From positions 1 through 64,000 of the forward strand of contig CAMBVS010000002.1 of the NCBI GenBank assembly GCA_945871425.1: 64,000 bases of DNA, read 5' to 3'. The notes under the pieces are model-generated. The model was not told the origin of the DNA, did not search any database, and saw only the letters and a list, made by a program, of their open reading frames with translations. Below, piece by piece: positions 25,176 through 34,423 of the stretch. Position 1 is the first letter of the stretch; every line of letters begins with the position of its first letter. The translations under genes were made by a program, and so were the position numbers. Origin of the DNA: Rhizobium sp. Q54. GTDB lineage: Bacteria > Pseudomonadota > Alphaproteobacteria > SHVZ01.

Positions 25176-25727
25176 ATGAGCATCGAAACCCTGAAGTCGC
25201 GGCTTCCCGACTACGCCAAGGACCTGAGGCTCAACCTCTCGTCCCTGGCGGCGGAAGCGGCCCTGACCGAGCAGCAGCGTGCTGGCGCGTTCGTCGCCTC
25301 GGCCATCGCGTCCCGCAACCCTGAGGTCATCGCCGGGATCACGGCCGAGTTCGGCCCGAAACTCTCGGCCGAGGCCCTCGAAGCGGCGAAGACCGCAGCC
25401 GCGATCATGGCGATGAACAACATCTACTACCGCTTCGTCCACCTGGCCTCGGCGCCCGACTACAAGACGCTGCCGGCCAAGCTCAGGATGAACGCGCTGG
25501 CGAAGCCGGGCGTCGACAAGGCCGACTTCGAGCTGTGGTCGATCGCTGTCTCCGCCATCAACGGCTGCGGGGCCTGCATCGACTCGCACGAGAAGGTGCT
25601 GCGCGGGCATGGCGTCTCGGTCGAGGCGATCCAGGCCGCGATCCGCATCGCCGCCACCGTTCATGCGGTCGCCGCCACAATCGGCGGTGAGGCGGCGCTG
25701 CAAGGCCAGCTCAAGGCGGCGGCCTGA
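25176..25727 (+). CDS. ahpD: alkyl hydroperoxide reductase AhpD (carboxymuconolactone decarboxylase-like)
   Basis: A 183-residue helical protein with the catalytic pair C131-G-A-C134 in [16 protein letters not shown] and the proton-relay Glu/His residues of AhpD. It reduces AhpC, itself drawing electrons from a dihydrolipoamide system, in place of AhpF. It starts 2 nt after ahpC ends. Confidence 0.95.
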   Translation: MSIETLKSRLPDYAKDLRLNLSSLAAEAALTEQQRAGAFVASAIASRNPEVIAGITAEFGPKLSAEALEAAKTAAAIMAMNNIYYRFVHLASAPDYKTLPAKLRMNALAKPGVDKADFELWSIAVSAINGCGACIDSHEKVLRGHGVSVEAIQAAIRIAATVHAVAATIGGEAALQGQLKAAA

Positions 25728-25737
25728 CGTTGCTCAA

Positions 25738-25765
25738 AGACCCTCTCCCTCCGGGGAGAGGGTCT
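25738..25765. terminator. hairpin between convergent ahpD and prolyl aminopeptidase genes
   Basis: A 12-bp perfect stem, AGACCCTCTCCC/GGGAGAGGGTCT, with loop TCCG. It begins 11 bp past ahpD and overlaps the stop codon of the opposing gene. No long U-run follows on either strand, so it may be a weak bidirectional terminator or a copy of the CTCTCCC palindromic repeat seen at 9636-9662. Confidence 0.45.
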
Positions 25766-26747
25766 AATTCCTCGGCCCCACCCTCCGCATCTTCAGCCGC
25801 TCCTTCATCCGGTCGAAGGCGGCGCACATGGTCTCGGCCATCGGGGACTCGGTCGTGTTGTGGCCGGCCTCGTTGACGAAGTGCAGCTCCGCCTCGGGCC
25901 AGGCCTGGTGGAGCTGCCAGGCGAGCAGCGGCCGCGTCACCACGTCGTAGCGGCCCTGCACCAGGAGGCAGGGCAGGTGGCGGATCTTGTGCAGGTTGTC
26001 GCGCACGTGGTTCGGCTTCAGGAACGAGCCTTGCGTCACGTAGTGGGTGAAGAAGCGTGCCAGCGGCACGCAGAGCTCGGGCGCCAGCAGCGACTTCACC
26101 ATGTCGTCGGTGGCGTTGAAGGATTGGGTACGGCCGGAGAAGGTGCGGAGCGCGACCGCCGCCGGCAGGTGCACGGAAGGGTCCGGGTCGATCACCCGCT
26201 TGTGGTAGGCCGCCAGCAGATCGCCGCGCTCGGCCTCGGGGATGAAGCGGCTGAACTCGTCCCAGGCTTCGGGAAAGACGTTGCCGATGCCGTGGAACCA
26301 GAAGCGGATGTTCTCGGGATCGCCCATGGTGATGCCGTTCATCACGAATCCGAGGCAGCGCTCGGGATGCGCGATCCCGTAGACCATCGACAGCGTCGAG
26401 CCCCACGAGCCGCCGCTCACCAGCCATTTGTCGACGCCAAAATGCGTCCGCAGGCGCTCGATGTCGTCGACCAGGTGCCAGGTGGTGTTATCCTTCAGTT
26501 CCGCCGTCGGCGTCGACTGACCGGCACCGCGCTGGTCGAACATGCAGATGTCGTAATAGGCCGGGTCGTAGAAGCGACGATAGAACGGCCGTGTCGTGCC
26601 CCCGGGACCGCCATGCAGAAAGACCACGGGCACGCCCTCGGGATTGCCGAGCCGCCACCAGGCGAGCGAGTGCGTGTCGTCGACCTGGAGTCTGCCAGAC
26701 TGGCGCGGCTCGATCTCCGGATAGAGCTTCACCGGATCGAGGGTCAT
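25764..26747 (-). CDS. pip: prolyl aminopeptidase (copy 1)
   Basis: A 327-residue alpha/beta hydrolase that removes N-terminal proline. Motifs are VFLHGGPGGTTRPFYRRFYDP (oxyanion hole HGGPGG), FDQRGAGQSTP, the nucleophile in VSGGSWGSTLSMVY (GGSWGS), VQGRYDVVTRP with the Asp and NEAGHNTTE with the His. The start ATG overlaps the stop of copy 2 by 1 nt (TGATG). The two are clearly duplicates diverged in sequence. Cytoplasmic, as no signal peptide is present. Confidence 0.9.
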   Translation of the reverse strand: MTLDPVKLYPEIEPRQSGRLQVDDTHSLAWWRLGNPEGVPVVFLHGGPGGTTRPFYRRFYDPAYYDICMFDQRGAGQSTPTAELKDNTTWHLVDDIERLRTHFGVDKWLVSGGSWGSTLSMVYGIAHPERCLGFVMNGITMGDPENIRFWFHGIGNVFPEAWDEFSRFIPEAERGDLLAAYHKRVIDPDPSVHLPAAVALRTFSGRTQSFNATDDMVKSLLAPELCVPLARFFTHYVTQGSFLKPNHVRDNLHKIRHLPCLLVQGRYDVVTRPLLAWQLHQAWPEAELHFVNEAGHNTTESPMAETMCAAFDRMKERLKMRRVGPRN

Positions 26748-27724
26748 CAGCGCGGCTTGTGACCGGATGCGGCGAGCCTCGCCTTCATCCGCTCGCAGGC
26801 GGCAGTCAGCGATTCCGCCAGCACCGGCTCGGTCGAGTTGTGGCCGGCCTCGACGACGATCTGCAGCTCAGCCTCAGGCCAGGCCTTCTTCAGCTTGTAG
26901 GCGATCTCCGGCCGGGTCACGACGTCGTAGCGGCCCTGGACGATGATCCCCGGCAGGTGGCGGATCTTCGGCATGTTCTCGATCAGCTGGCCCGGCTTCA
27001 TGAAGAAGCGGTTGACGCAGAAATGCGTGAAGAAGCGTGCCAGCGGCACGCACATCTCCGGCGCCAGCAGCGCCTTGACCGTCTCCTCCGTCGCACGGAA
27101 GGACTGGGTCCATCCGGAGTAGGTGCGAAGCGCGAGCGCGGCAGGAAAATTGACCTTGGGATCGTCGGAGGTCACCCGCCGGTAGTACGCACCCAGCAGG
27201 TCGCCCCGCTCGTCGGCCGGCAGGAAGTTGGCGAAGGCCTCCCAGGCTTCCGGGAACAGGTTGCGGATACCGTAGTACCACCAGTGGATCTCGTCATCGC
27301 CGCCGGTGAAGATGCCGCGCACGATCAGGCCGAGGCAGCGTTCGGGAAAGGCCTGGGCGTAGGCGAGCGAGAGGAAGCTTCCCCAGGAGCCGCCGGTCAC
27401 CAGCCACTTCTCGATGCCGAGATGCTTTCGCAGCTTCTCGATGTCCTCGATCAGGTTCTGCGTGTCGTTGCCTTCGAGCTCCGAGAGCGGCGTCGAGCGC
27501 CCGCATCCGCGCTGGTCGAACAGCGTCACGTCGAAGAAGGCCGGGTCGTAGGTCCGCCGGCTCGCCGGCCGCGTGCCGCCACCCGGGCCGCCATGGAGGA
27601 AGAGCGCGGGCACGCCCTTGGCGTTTCCGACGCGCTCCCAGTGAAGCGTATGCCGATTGTCGACGGCGAGCTTGCCGGTCTCCCTGGGCTCGACCTCGGG
27701 AAAGAGCGGATGGCGTTCGAGCAT
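26747..27724 (-). CDS. prolyl aminopeptidase (copy 2)
   Basis: A 325-residue paralogue of the next gene with the same catalytic set: LFLHGGPGGGTRPASRRTYD, FDQRGCGRSTP, VTGGSWGSFLSLAY, VQGRYDVVTRP and VEAGHNST. Identity is highest around the active site and lowest at the termini, so the duplication is not recent. Retention of both suggests different peptide preferences. It is first in the pair and starts at ATG 27724. Confidence 0.9.
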   Translation of the reverse strand: MLERHPLFPEVEPRETGKLAVDNRHTLHWERVGNAKGVPALFLHGGPGGGTRPASRRTYDPAFFDVTLFDQRGCGRSTPLSELEGNDTQNLIEDIEKLRKHLGIEKWLVTGGSWGSFLSLAYAQAFPERCLGLIVRGIFTGGDDEIHWWYYGIRNLFPEAWEAFANFLPADERGDLLGAYYRRVTSDDPKVNFPAALALRTYSGWTQSFRATEETVKALLAPEMCVPLARFFTHFCVNRFFMKPGQLIENMPKIRHLPGIIVQGRYDVVTRPEIAYKLKKAWPEAELQIVVEAGHNSTEPVLAESLTAACERMKARLAASGHKPR

Positions 27725-27772
27725 GAGAGATCCCCGGTTGGGCGGAGGTGACGCGAAGGACGATTCTCTAAG

Positions 27773-28543
27773 TCAGCGCCAGGCGGTGATGGTGGCTCCG
27801 CCGTCGGCCACCAGCACCTGGCCGGTGACGAAGGCGCCCGCCTTGCTCGCCAGGAACACGGCGATGCCGGCGATGTCGTCGGGCTCCCCGATCCGGCGCA
27901 GCGGATAGCCTGAGATCGCCTTCTCGTAGAGCTCCGGGTTCTCCCAGAGATACCTGGCGAAGTCGGTTCGGACGAGGCCGGGAGCGATGGCATTGACGCG
28001 GACGTTCTTCGGCCCCCATTCGACCGCGAGCTGACGGGCGAGCTGGAAGTCGGCGGCCTTCGAGATACCGTACATGCCGATGCTGCCCGATCCGCGCATA
28101 CCGGCGATCGAGGAGATGATGATCACCGCGCCGTCGCCGCGCGCCGCCATCTCCGGGACCGCCAGGTTGGCGAGCCAGAGGTTGGAGCGGACGTTGCTCG
28201 CCATCACCTTGTCGAAGATCGAGTCGGTGACTTCCGAGAGCGGCCCCGCATGCGGGTTGATCGCGGCGTTGCAGACCAGGATGTCGATCTTGCCGAAAGC
28301 GGCCTTGGCTCCCGCGACCAGGGCCTCGACCGGCTCGCGGTGGCCGATGTTGCAGGCGATCGCCTTGGCCCTGCCGCCGGCCGCCTCGATCTCCTTCACC
28401 ACCGCCTCGCAGGCATCGAGCTTGCGGCTGGAGACCACGACCGAGGCGCCATGCTCGGCCATGGCGAGACAAATGGCACGCCCGATGCCACGGCTGCCAC
28501 CGGTGACGACGGCGACCTTGCCCTTGAGGTCGAACAGCTTCAC
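27773..28543 (-). CDS. short-chain dehydrogenase/reductase
   Basis: A 256-residue classical SDR: cofactor motif VVTGGSRGIGRAICLAMAEHG, NAAIN, catalytic Ser in IIISSIAGM, and YGISKAADFQLAR with Tyr/Lys. The C-terminus DDIAGIAVFLASKAGAFVTGQVLVADGG is typical of FabG-like oxidoreductases. The substrate is unknown. The start is GTG 28543, overlapping the esterase stop by 4 nt (GTGA), so the two enzymes likely act on related substrates. Confidence 0.9.
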   Translation of the reverse strand: MKLFDLKGKVAVVTGGSRGIGRAICLAMAEHGASVVVSSRKLDACEAVVKEIEAAGGRAKAIACNIGHREPVEALVAGAKAAFGKIDILVCNAAINPHAGPLSEVTDSIFDKVMASNVRSNLWLANLAVPEMAARGDGAVIIISSIAGMRGSGSIGMYGISKAADFQLARQLAVEWGPKNVRVNAIAPGLVRTDFARYLWENPELYEKAISGYPLRRIGEPDDIAGIAVFLASKAGAFVTGQVLVADGGATITAWR

Positions 28544-29505
28544 GCGGCGAAGATCTCCTTGATGCCGCGGCCGGCGTCGGCGATCGCCTTCCGGCCGAGC
28601 TCGAGCTCGCGGCTCATGTTCATGAAGCCGTGGATGACGCCGTCGTAGAGATCGAACTTGTGCGGCACCTTGGCGGCCTTGAGCTTCTCCGCCAGCCGGA
28701 CGGTGTCGTCGAGCAGCGGGTCCAGCGACGCCGCATTCAGATAGAGACGCGGCAGCCCCTTGATGTCGGCCAGCAGCGGCGCCGCGCGCGTGTCGGGCGA
28801 GGCCGGGTTGCCGCCGAGCCAGGCGTTCCAGAACCAGCGCATGCGCTCGGTCGAGAGATTAAAGGTACCGCTGCCGAAGCGCTTGTGGCTGTCGGTCTCG
28901 TGATCGGGAGCAAGACAGCCGTAGAAGAGCGCTGCGCCCTTGATCTGCTTGTGGCCGCCGTCGCGGAGACCCACCAGAAGCCCCATCGCCAAGTTGGCGC
29001 CGGCGGAGTCGCCGGCAGCGACGATACGCTCGGGATCGAGGTTGCGGGACGGGCCATCGGAACGGAGCCAGGCGACCGCCGCCATCGCGTCGTCATGCGC
29101 GGCAGGGAACGGATGCTCCGGCGCCAGGCGATAGTCGAGGCCGAGCACCGCTGCCCCGGCCTCGACCGCCAGCATCCGCATCAGCCGGTCATGGGTGTCG
29201 AGGTCGCAAAAGACCCAGCCGCCGCCATGGAGGAAAAGGATGACCGGCAGCTTGCCGGTCGCGCCGGCCGGACGGTAGAGCCGCGCCTTCAAGCCGCGGG
29301 TCGGTCCCGGGATGTAGAGGTCGACCACCTCCATGTCCGGCTTCGGCCAGTTCCAATGGGTCGAGACCCGGTTGGTCAGCGGCCGCGCCTCGGCGAGCGG
29401 GATCTTGGTGGTGTCGGGAAGGCCGAGGCCCACATACCAGGCGATGATCTTGGCCATCTCCGGATGCACGAAGGGGGCGTCTTGGGTGCGGGGGGCGGCG
29501 GTCAT
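28540..29505 (-). CDS. alpha/beta hydrolase of the hormone-sensitive lipase family
   Basis: A 321-residue esterase with the family IV oxyanion motif LFLHGGGWVFCD, nucleophile GDSAGANLAMG, and Asp/His pair in NAASLDPLLDD and DGVIHGFMNM. These hydrolyse short-chain esters or lactones. It is followed by an overlapping SDR. ATG 29505 was chosen; an upstream in-frame start would add an Arg/Gly-rich tail untypical of the family. It is divergent from the VOC pair with 90 bp between. Confidence 0.88.
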   Translation of the reverse strand: MTAAPRTQDAPFVHPEMAKIIAWYVGLGLPDTTKIPLAEARPLTNRVSTHWNWPKPDMEVVDLYIPGPTRGLKARLYRPAGATGKLPVILFLHGGGWVFCDLDTHDRLMRMLAVEAGAAVLGLDYRLAPEHPFPAAHDDAMAAVAWLRSDGPSRNLDPERIVAAGDSAGANLAMGLLVGLRDGGHKQIKGAALFYGCLAPDHETDSHKRFGSGTFNLSTERMRWFWNAWLGGNPASPDTRAAPLLADIKGLPRLYLNAASLDPLLDDTVRLAEKLKAAKVPHKFDLYDGVIHGFMNMSRELELGRKAIADAGRGIKEIFAA

Positions 29506-29595
29506 GGCGGGGATTCGACGGTTGCGGCGGGAGCCGGTACCGTAACCGCCCGTCGGTTCCTCCTGCAATCGCTTCCACGATCCGGAAAGACCCCC

Positions 29596-30441
29596 GTGAC
29601 CTCATCCACCGGAATCACCGGCATCGACCATGCCGTCATCCTCGTCCGCGACCTCGCCGCCGCGGAGACCAACTACAAGCGCCTCGGCTTCCGGCCGACG
29701 CCGAAGGGCCACCACACCAAGCTCGACACCATCAACCACTGCATCATGCTCGAGCGCGACTATTTCGAGGTGCTGGCGGTCGGCAAGCCCGGCCCGTTCA
29801 ACGAGGAGCAGCAGGCGACGCTGAAGGAGCGCGAGGGACTGTGGGCGCTGGCGTTGCAGACCGACGACGCGCGCGCCGCCCATGGCCGGCTGAAGGCGGC
29901 AGGGTTCTCGCCGACCGATCCGGTCGACTTCGCCCGCCCGGTGGAGCTGCCGGGACGGACGACCGAGGCGCGTTTCACCGTCTTCTATTTCGAGCCGGAG
30001 GCCGTGCCCGGCCTTCGGCTGTTCCTCTGCCAGCACTACACCCGCGACGTTGTCTGGCGGCCGGACTATCTCGGCCAGGCCAATGCCGCAAAGTCTCTCT
30101 CCTACGTGACGCTCGCCGTCGATGACCCGGCTGCCGCGGCCAAGGCCTATGGCCGGGTCTTCGGCACCACACCGACGCCATGCCCCGGCGGCTTCACGGT
30201 GCCGGCCGGACAGGCCGAGATCCGCATTCTATCCGGTGCCCAGGCAGGGACCGAATTCACCGGCGACCCGGTCCTTTCTAATCGGCGGCCGGTGCCGCTC
30301 GCCCTTGGGCTTGCGGTCTCGGATCGCCACGCGGCACGCCGCGCCCTCGAATCCCGCGGCGTCCCCATCATGGACACCGCCGGAGGCGGCCTCCGGGTCG
30401 CGTCCTCTCACGCCAACGGCGTCGTCATCGACCTCGTCTGA
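29596..30441 (+). CDS. VOC (glyoxalase/bleomycin-resistance) protein, copy 1
   Basis: A 281-residue protein with two vicinal-oxygen-chelate domains: ITGIDHAVILVRDLAAAETN at the start (metal His) and LSYVTLAVDDPAAAAKAYGR in the second half. VOC proteins include dioxygenases, epimerases and resistance proteins; the specific role is unknown. The start is GTG 29596 with ggaaag upstream. It is followed 11 bp later by a paralogue of the same length. Confidence 0.85.
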   Translation: MTSSTGITGIDHAVILVRDLAAAETNYKRLGFRPTPKGHHTKLDTINHCIMLERDYFEVLAVGKPGPFNEEQQATLKEREGLWALALQTDDARAAHGRLKAAGFSPTDPVDFARPVELPGRTTEARFTVFYFEPEAVPGLRLFLCQHYTRDVVWRPDYLGQANAAKSLSYVTLAVDDPAAAAKAYGRVFGTTPTPCPGGFTVPAGQAEIRILSGAQAGTEFTGDPVLSNRRPVPLALGLAVSDRHAARRALESRGVPIMDTAGGGLRVASSHANGVVIDLV

Positions 30442-30452
30442 AAGGGCGCTCG

Positions 30453-31298
30453 GTGAGTTCGTCCACCGGCATCAAGGGCATCGACCACGCCGCCATCCTG
30501 GTCGCCGATCTGGCCGAGGCGGAAGCCGCCTACCGGCGCCTCGGATTCAGGACGACCCCCATCGGCCGCCACAACAATGTCGGCACGGCCAATCACCTGA
30601 TCATGTTCGACGAGGATTTCTTCGAGATGCTGGGGATCGAGACCCCGACCGACTTCAACAAGCAATGGGCCGACGCCATCGCCGAACGCGAGGGCCTTTG
30701 GGGCCTCGCTTTCACCAGCGATGACGTTCGTGCCACCCACAGGCACCTCAAGGCCGGCGGGTTCTCGCCGACCGATCCGGCCGAGTTCAGCCGCCCGGTC
30801 GATCTCGGCGACAAGGTTTCCCAGGCGAAGTTCACCCTCACCTACCTGGAGCCGACCGCGGTCGAGGGGATCCGGCTCTTCGTCTGCCAGCACCACACGC
30901 CCGAGCTGGTCTGGCGGCCGGAGTATCTCGGACAGCCGAACACCGCCACGTCGCTCGCCCATGTGACGCTGGCCGTGGACGACCCTGCCGCCGCAGCCGC
31001 GGCCTATGGCCGGTTCGCCGGCACGACGCCGGTTCCGCGACCCGGCGGCATCGACATACCCGGAAAGCGGGCGTCGATCCGGCTGCTGTCACCGGAACAA
31101 ACCGCCATCGAGTTCGCCGGCGACCCCGTTCTCCGCTACAGGCGACCGGTGCCGATCGGCGTCGGATTCAACGTTTCAGATCGGGGCGCCGTGCGGGCGA
31201 TCCTGAACCGGGCCGGGGTGCCCTTCCACGAGACCGCCTCGGACGCAATCCGCGTCGGTTCGGCCGAAGCCTGCGGCGTTGCCTTGGATTTTGCGTGA
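30453..31298 (+). CDS. VOC (glyoxalase/bleomycin-resistance) protein, copy 2
   Basis: A 281-residue tandem paralogue of the previous gene (IKGIDHAAILVADLAEAEAAYR and LAHVTLAVDDPAAAAAAYGR; shared KAAGFSPTDP-type and LFVCQH-type segments). The start is GTG 30453. The pair probably shares a transcript and arose by local duplication. The likely metal site His is kept in both domains. Confidence 0.85.
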   Translation: MSSSTGIKGIDHAAILVADLAEAEAAYRRLGFRTTPIGRHNNVGTANHLIMFDEDFFEMLGIETPTDFNKQWADAIAEREGLWGLAFTSDDVRATHRHLKAGGFSPTDPAEFSRPVDLGDKVSQAKFTLTYLEPTAVEGIRLFVCQHHTPELVWRPEYLGQPNTATSLAHVTLAVDDPAAAAAAYGRFAGTTPVPRPGGIDIPGKRASIRLLSPEQTAIEFAGDPVLRYRRPVPIGVGFNVSDRGAVRAILNRAGVPFHETASDAIRVGSAEACGVALDFA

Positions 31299-31382
31299 TC
31301 GGGGAGGGCGCTAGCTCGTAAAGGCATTGTTAACCTTGTCGCCTTAGTCTGACGCTCGATAGGCGCAGCTAGGGACCCGGAC

Positions 31383-32882
31383 ATGACGACGGCAGCGACG
31401 TTCGCGACGCTTCCACCGGCCAGAAAGCCCGTCGGCGGCCGCCTGCGCGGGGCTCTCCTCGGCCTCGCCGCCGCCGCGCCCGCGGCCATGGTGCTGTTCG
31501 TCGTCGGCGTCGACCAGGCGATCGACAGTGCCGACAATGCCGCCGGCTGGGCGACCTTGACCCTTCTTGCCCCGATCGGTGCCGGCCTCGGCGCCTGGAT
31601 CGGCGCGCTCGGCCTCGGCCGGGCGACCAGCGACGACACCAGCCGGCTGGCGGGTCTGTTGCGGGCGCTCGCCAGCGGCGAGCGCTGCGAACGTCTGGGC
31701 GGTCCCTACCCCCAGAGCGACTTCGGCGACCTCGCCCGCGCCGTGGACGGCGCGGTCGATCGTTTCGCCGAGCTGCGCGAGATGCTGGAGCGGCACCGGC
31801 TGCTGGCCGAGCTGTCGACCGACGTCTTCCTCCGTCTCGCGCCCGATGCGACCTTCCTCGGGGTCTCCGCGCCGGTCACCCGCCTTCTCGGATACGAGCC
31901 GCAGGAGATGATCGGCCGCTCCTGCTACGATTTTATCCACCCCGACGACCTTTCGGTCGCCCGCCAGAACCACGACGTGCTGCTCTCGGGCGGCACGCCT
32001 TCCTCGGCGCTCCGATTCCGGCGCAAGACCGGCGGCTATGTCAGCGTCGAGTTCACCTCGCGGCTCAGGCGCGACCAGCCGGCCGGCCGGGCCGTCGAGA
32101 TCCTCGGCCTCGTCCGCGACATGAGCGAGCGGGCGGAGCATGCCCGTGAGCTCGACCGCGCACGCCGCGACGCGGCGGCGACCGGCAGGTCCCGCTCCTC
32201 GTTCCTCGCCCATATGAGCCACGATCTGCGCACGCCCTTGAACATCATCATCGGACTCTCCCAGATCATCCGCGACCAGATGTTCGGCCCGGTCGGCGTC
32301 CAGCGCTATGTCGACTACGCCCGCGACATCGAATCCAGCGGCCACGACCTGCTCGATCTGATCAACGACCTGCTCGACCTCTCGAAGGTCGAATCCGGGC
32401 GCTGGCAGCTCGAGGAGCGGGCCGTCTCGCTGGCACGCAACGTCGAGGCGGTCTTCACCATGGTCAGCGCCAGGGCGAGGCTTGCCCAGGTGACGATGGA
32501 ATCCAGCATCGCAGCCGACCTGCCGCTGCTTCTCGCCGACGAGCGCGCGGTTCGCCAGATGCTTCTCAATGTTGTCTCGACCGCGCTGAAGCGGGTGACG
32601 CCGGACAGCGTCATCACCGTCGACGGACATGTGGAGAAGGACCAGCTCGTCCTCGTGGTCCAGGGTGCGGCCCGATCGGTGGAGTCGCGCGACGGCTATG
32701 CCAAGGATTCTCTGGACGGCTCGGTCGGCCTGACGCTCGCCTCCGACCTGATGCGGCTGCATGGCGGGCGCCTCGACCTGCAGACCTCCGGCGGCCGCTT
32801 CGTGGTAACCACCGCCTTCCCGGTCGAGCGCAGCCTGACCTCCCTGGCGCCCGCTCCGGCGGCGCTCCGGCTGGTCAGCTAG
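31383..32882 (+). CDS. PAS-domain histidine kinase with a degenerate ATP-binding domain
   Basis: A 499-residue protein: two membrane helices at residues 24-42 and 56-78, a PAS domain (about 140-250, LLGYEPQEMIGRSCYDFIHPDD), a HisKA dimerisation domain with intact H-box FLAHMSHDLRTPLN (H280), and a C-terminal HATPase region. The last is decayed: the N-box reads MLLNVVSTALKR (Asn replaced by Thr), the DxGxG G1 box is absent, and G2 is only GSVGLTLA. It may therefore be phosphorylated in trans or act as a phosphatase or scaffold. ATG 31383. It converges on pxpA, the two stops sharing one CTAG. Confidence 0.85.
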   Translation: MTTAATFATLPPARKPVGGRLRGALLGLAAAAPAAMVLFVVGVDQAIDSADNAAGWATLTLLAPIGAGLGAWIGALGLGRATSDDTSRLAGLLRALASGERCERLGGPYPQSDFGDLARAVDGAVDRFAELREMLERHRLLAELSTDVFLRLAPDATFLGVSAPVTRLLGYEPQEMIGRSCYDFIHPDDLSVARQNHDVLLSGGTPSSALRFRRKTGGYVSVEFTSRLRRDQPAGRAVEILGLVRDMSERAEHARELDRARRDAAATGRSRSSFLAHMSHDLRTPLNIIIGLSQIIRDQMFGPVGVQRYVDYARDIESSGHDLLDLINDLLDLSKVESGRWQLEERAVSLARNVEAVFTMVSARARLAQVTMESSIAADLPLLLADERAVRQMLLNVVSTALKRVTPDSVITVDGHVEKDQLVLVVQGAARSVESRDGYAKDSLDGSVGLTLASDLMRLHGGRLDLQTSGGRFVVTTAFPVERSLTSLAPAPAALRLVS

Positions 32883-33655
32883 CCGATCACCTCCGCCATC
32901 GGGCGGATGCGCACCCCATCGGCTTCCAGGACCTCGCGGACGCGGCGCGCCATGGCGACAGCCTCCGGGTTGTCGCCATGCACACAGACCGTGTCGATCG
33001 ACACCGGCACGCGGCTGCCGCCGACGCTGACGATGGCGCGCTCGCGAACCATGGCAAGCACCCGCCGCGCCGCCACCTCCGGATCGTGCAGGACCGCGCC
33101 TGGCAGCTTCCGCGAGGTCAGCGTGCCGTCGTCCTGATAGGTGCGGTCGGCATAAACCTCGCGCGCCAAGCGGAGATTGTGACGCTGCCCCGCCCGCTCC
33201 ATCGCGGTTCCCGGCATGACCACGAAGATGGCGTCGGGGGCGGCATCGCGGATGGCGCGGGCGACGCCGTCGGCCATCGCCTCGTCGACCGCGATCAGGT
33301 TGCCGAGCGACCCGTGGGTCTTGACGTGGCTCATCCGGTGGCCGACCGAGCGCGCGATCGCCTGCAGGGCGCCGATCTGGTAGACGACCTCCTTGGCCAC
33401 GTCCTCGGGCGGCTCGCCCATGATCGGGCGCCGGCCGAAGCCCCAGAGGTCGCGGAAGCTCGGATGCGCCCCGACAGCGACCCCGTTGACCTTCGCCGTT
33501 CGCACGGTCTCGTGCATGACCAGGGGATCGCCGGCATGGAAGCCGCAGGCGACGTTGGCCGAGGACACGATCGCCAGCATGGCCGCGTCGTCGCCGAGCT
33601 TGTAGACTCCGAAGCTCTCGCCCATGTCGCTGTTGAGATCGACCGCCACGCTCAT
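32879..33655 (-). CDS. pxpA: 5-oxoprolinase subunit A (LamB/YcsF family)
   Basis: A 258-residue protein starting MSVAVDLNSDMGESFGVYKLGDD, with NVACGFHAGDPLVM, GAHPSFRDLWGFGRR and VKTHGSLGN, diagnostic of PxpA. With PxpB and PxpC it forms the ATP-dependent 5-oxoprolinase that opens pyroglutamate to glutamate. It is transcribed away from pxpBC across a 45-bp gap instead of in the usual single operon. ATG 33655. Confidence 0.92.
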   Translation of the reverse strand: MSVAVDLNSDMGESFGVYKLGDDAAMLAIVSSANVACGFHAGDPLVMHETVRTAKVNGVAVGAHPSFRDLWGFGRRPIMGEPPEDVAKEVVYQIGALQAIARSVGHRMSHVKTHGSLGNLIAVDEAMADGVARAIRDAAPDAIFVVMPGTAMERAGQRHNLRLAREVYADRTYQDDGTLTSRKLPGAVLHDPEVAARRVLAMVRERAIVSVGGSRVPVSIDTVCVHGDNPEAVAMARRVREVLEADGVRIRPMAEVIG

Positions 33656-33700
33656 GGCTTCCTCTCGCACCGGATTACCCATCGAGGATAGCACGGCGCC

Positions 33701-34423
33701 ATGACCGGCGAGCGCCCGCGCCTCCTGCTTGCCGGCGACACCGCGCTCACGGTCGAGCTCAGCGACACCGTCGACCCTGCGATCAACGCCCGGGTGATCG
33801 CCCTCGACCGCGCGCTTGCCGATGCCAAGCTTTCGGGCATCGTCGAGACCGTGCCGACCTATCGCTCGCTTCAGATCCACTACGACCCCGAGGCAATCTC
33901 GATCGAGACGCTGACGGCAACGATCGAGCGCCTTGCCGTCGACCTCGATGACACGCTTGCCGCGGGGCGACGCTGGACGGTGCCCGTCGCCTATGGCGGC
34001 CAGCACGGGATCGATCTGGATGCGGTCGCCGAGCGCACCGGCCTGACCGCCGACGAGGTGGTGGAGCGCCACATGGCCGGCGACTACCGGGTCTACATGA
34101 TCGGCTTCCAGCCGGGTTTCACCTATCTCGGCGGGCTCGATCCCAAGCTGCATCTGCCGCGACGGGAGACGCCGCGCCTGAAGACACCGGCCGGCACCAT
34201 CTCGATCGGCGGCATTCAGGCCGCCGTCGCCTCGATCGAGGCGCCGAGCGGCTGGCACCTGCTGGGCCGGACGCCGGTCCGCGCCTTCGATGCCGCCCGC
34301 ACGGATCCCTTCCTGTTCCGGCCCGGCGACCGCATCCGTTTCGAGCGCATCTCCGCCGCCGACTTCGACACGCTCTCGCAGCGCGCCGAGGACGGGTGGT
34401 CGCCGCCCTGCGAGGCCGCATGA
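33701..34423 (+). CDS. pxpB: 5-oxoprolinase subunit B (KipI family)
   Basis: A 240-residue protein with the KipI/PxpB signatures: GDTALTVELSDTVDP, PTYRSLQIHYDP, YMIGFQPGFTYLGGLD, LHLPRRETPRLKTPAGTI and GWHLLGRTPVRAFD. It pairs with PxpC as the biotin-independent carboxylase-like half. It overlaps pxpC by 4 nt. Confidence 0.92.
   Translation: MTGERPRLLLAGDTALTVELSDTVDPAINARVIALDRALADAKLSGIVETVPTYRSLQIHYDPEAISIETLTATIERLAVDLDDTLAAGRRWTVPVAYGGQHGIDLDAVAERTGLTADEVVERHMAGDYRVYMIGFQPGFTYLGGLDPKLHLPRRETPRLKTPAGTISIGGIQAAVASIEAPSGWHLLGRTPVRAFDAARTDPFLFRPGDRIRFERISAADFDTLSQRAEDGWSPPCEAA

Noticed and set aside
31320-31345. TTAACC motif before the PAS kinase as a CtrA site
   Set aside because: A second half-site at the correct spacing is absent (TTAA-N10-TTAG instead of TTAA-N7-TTAA).
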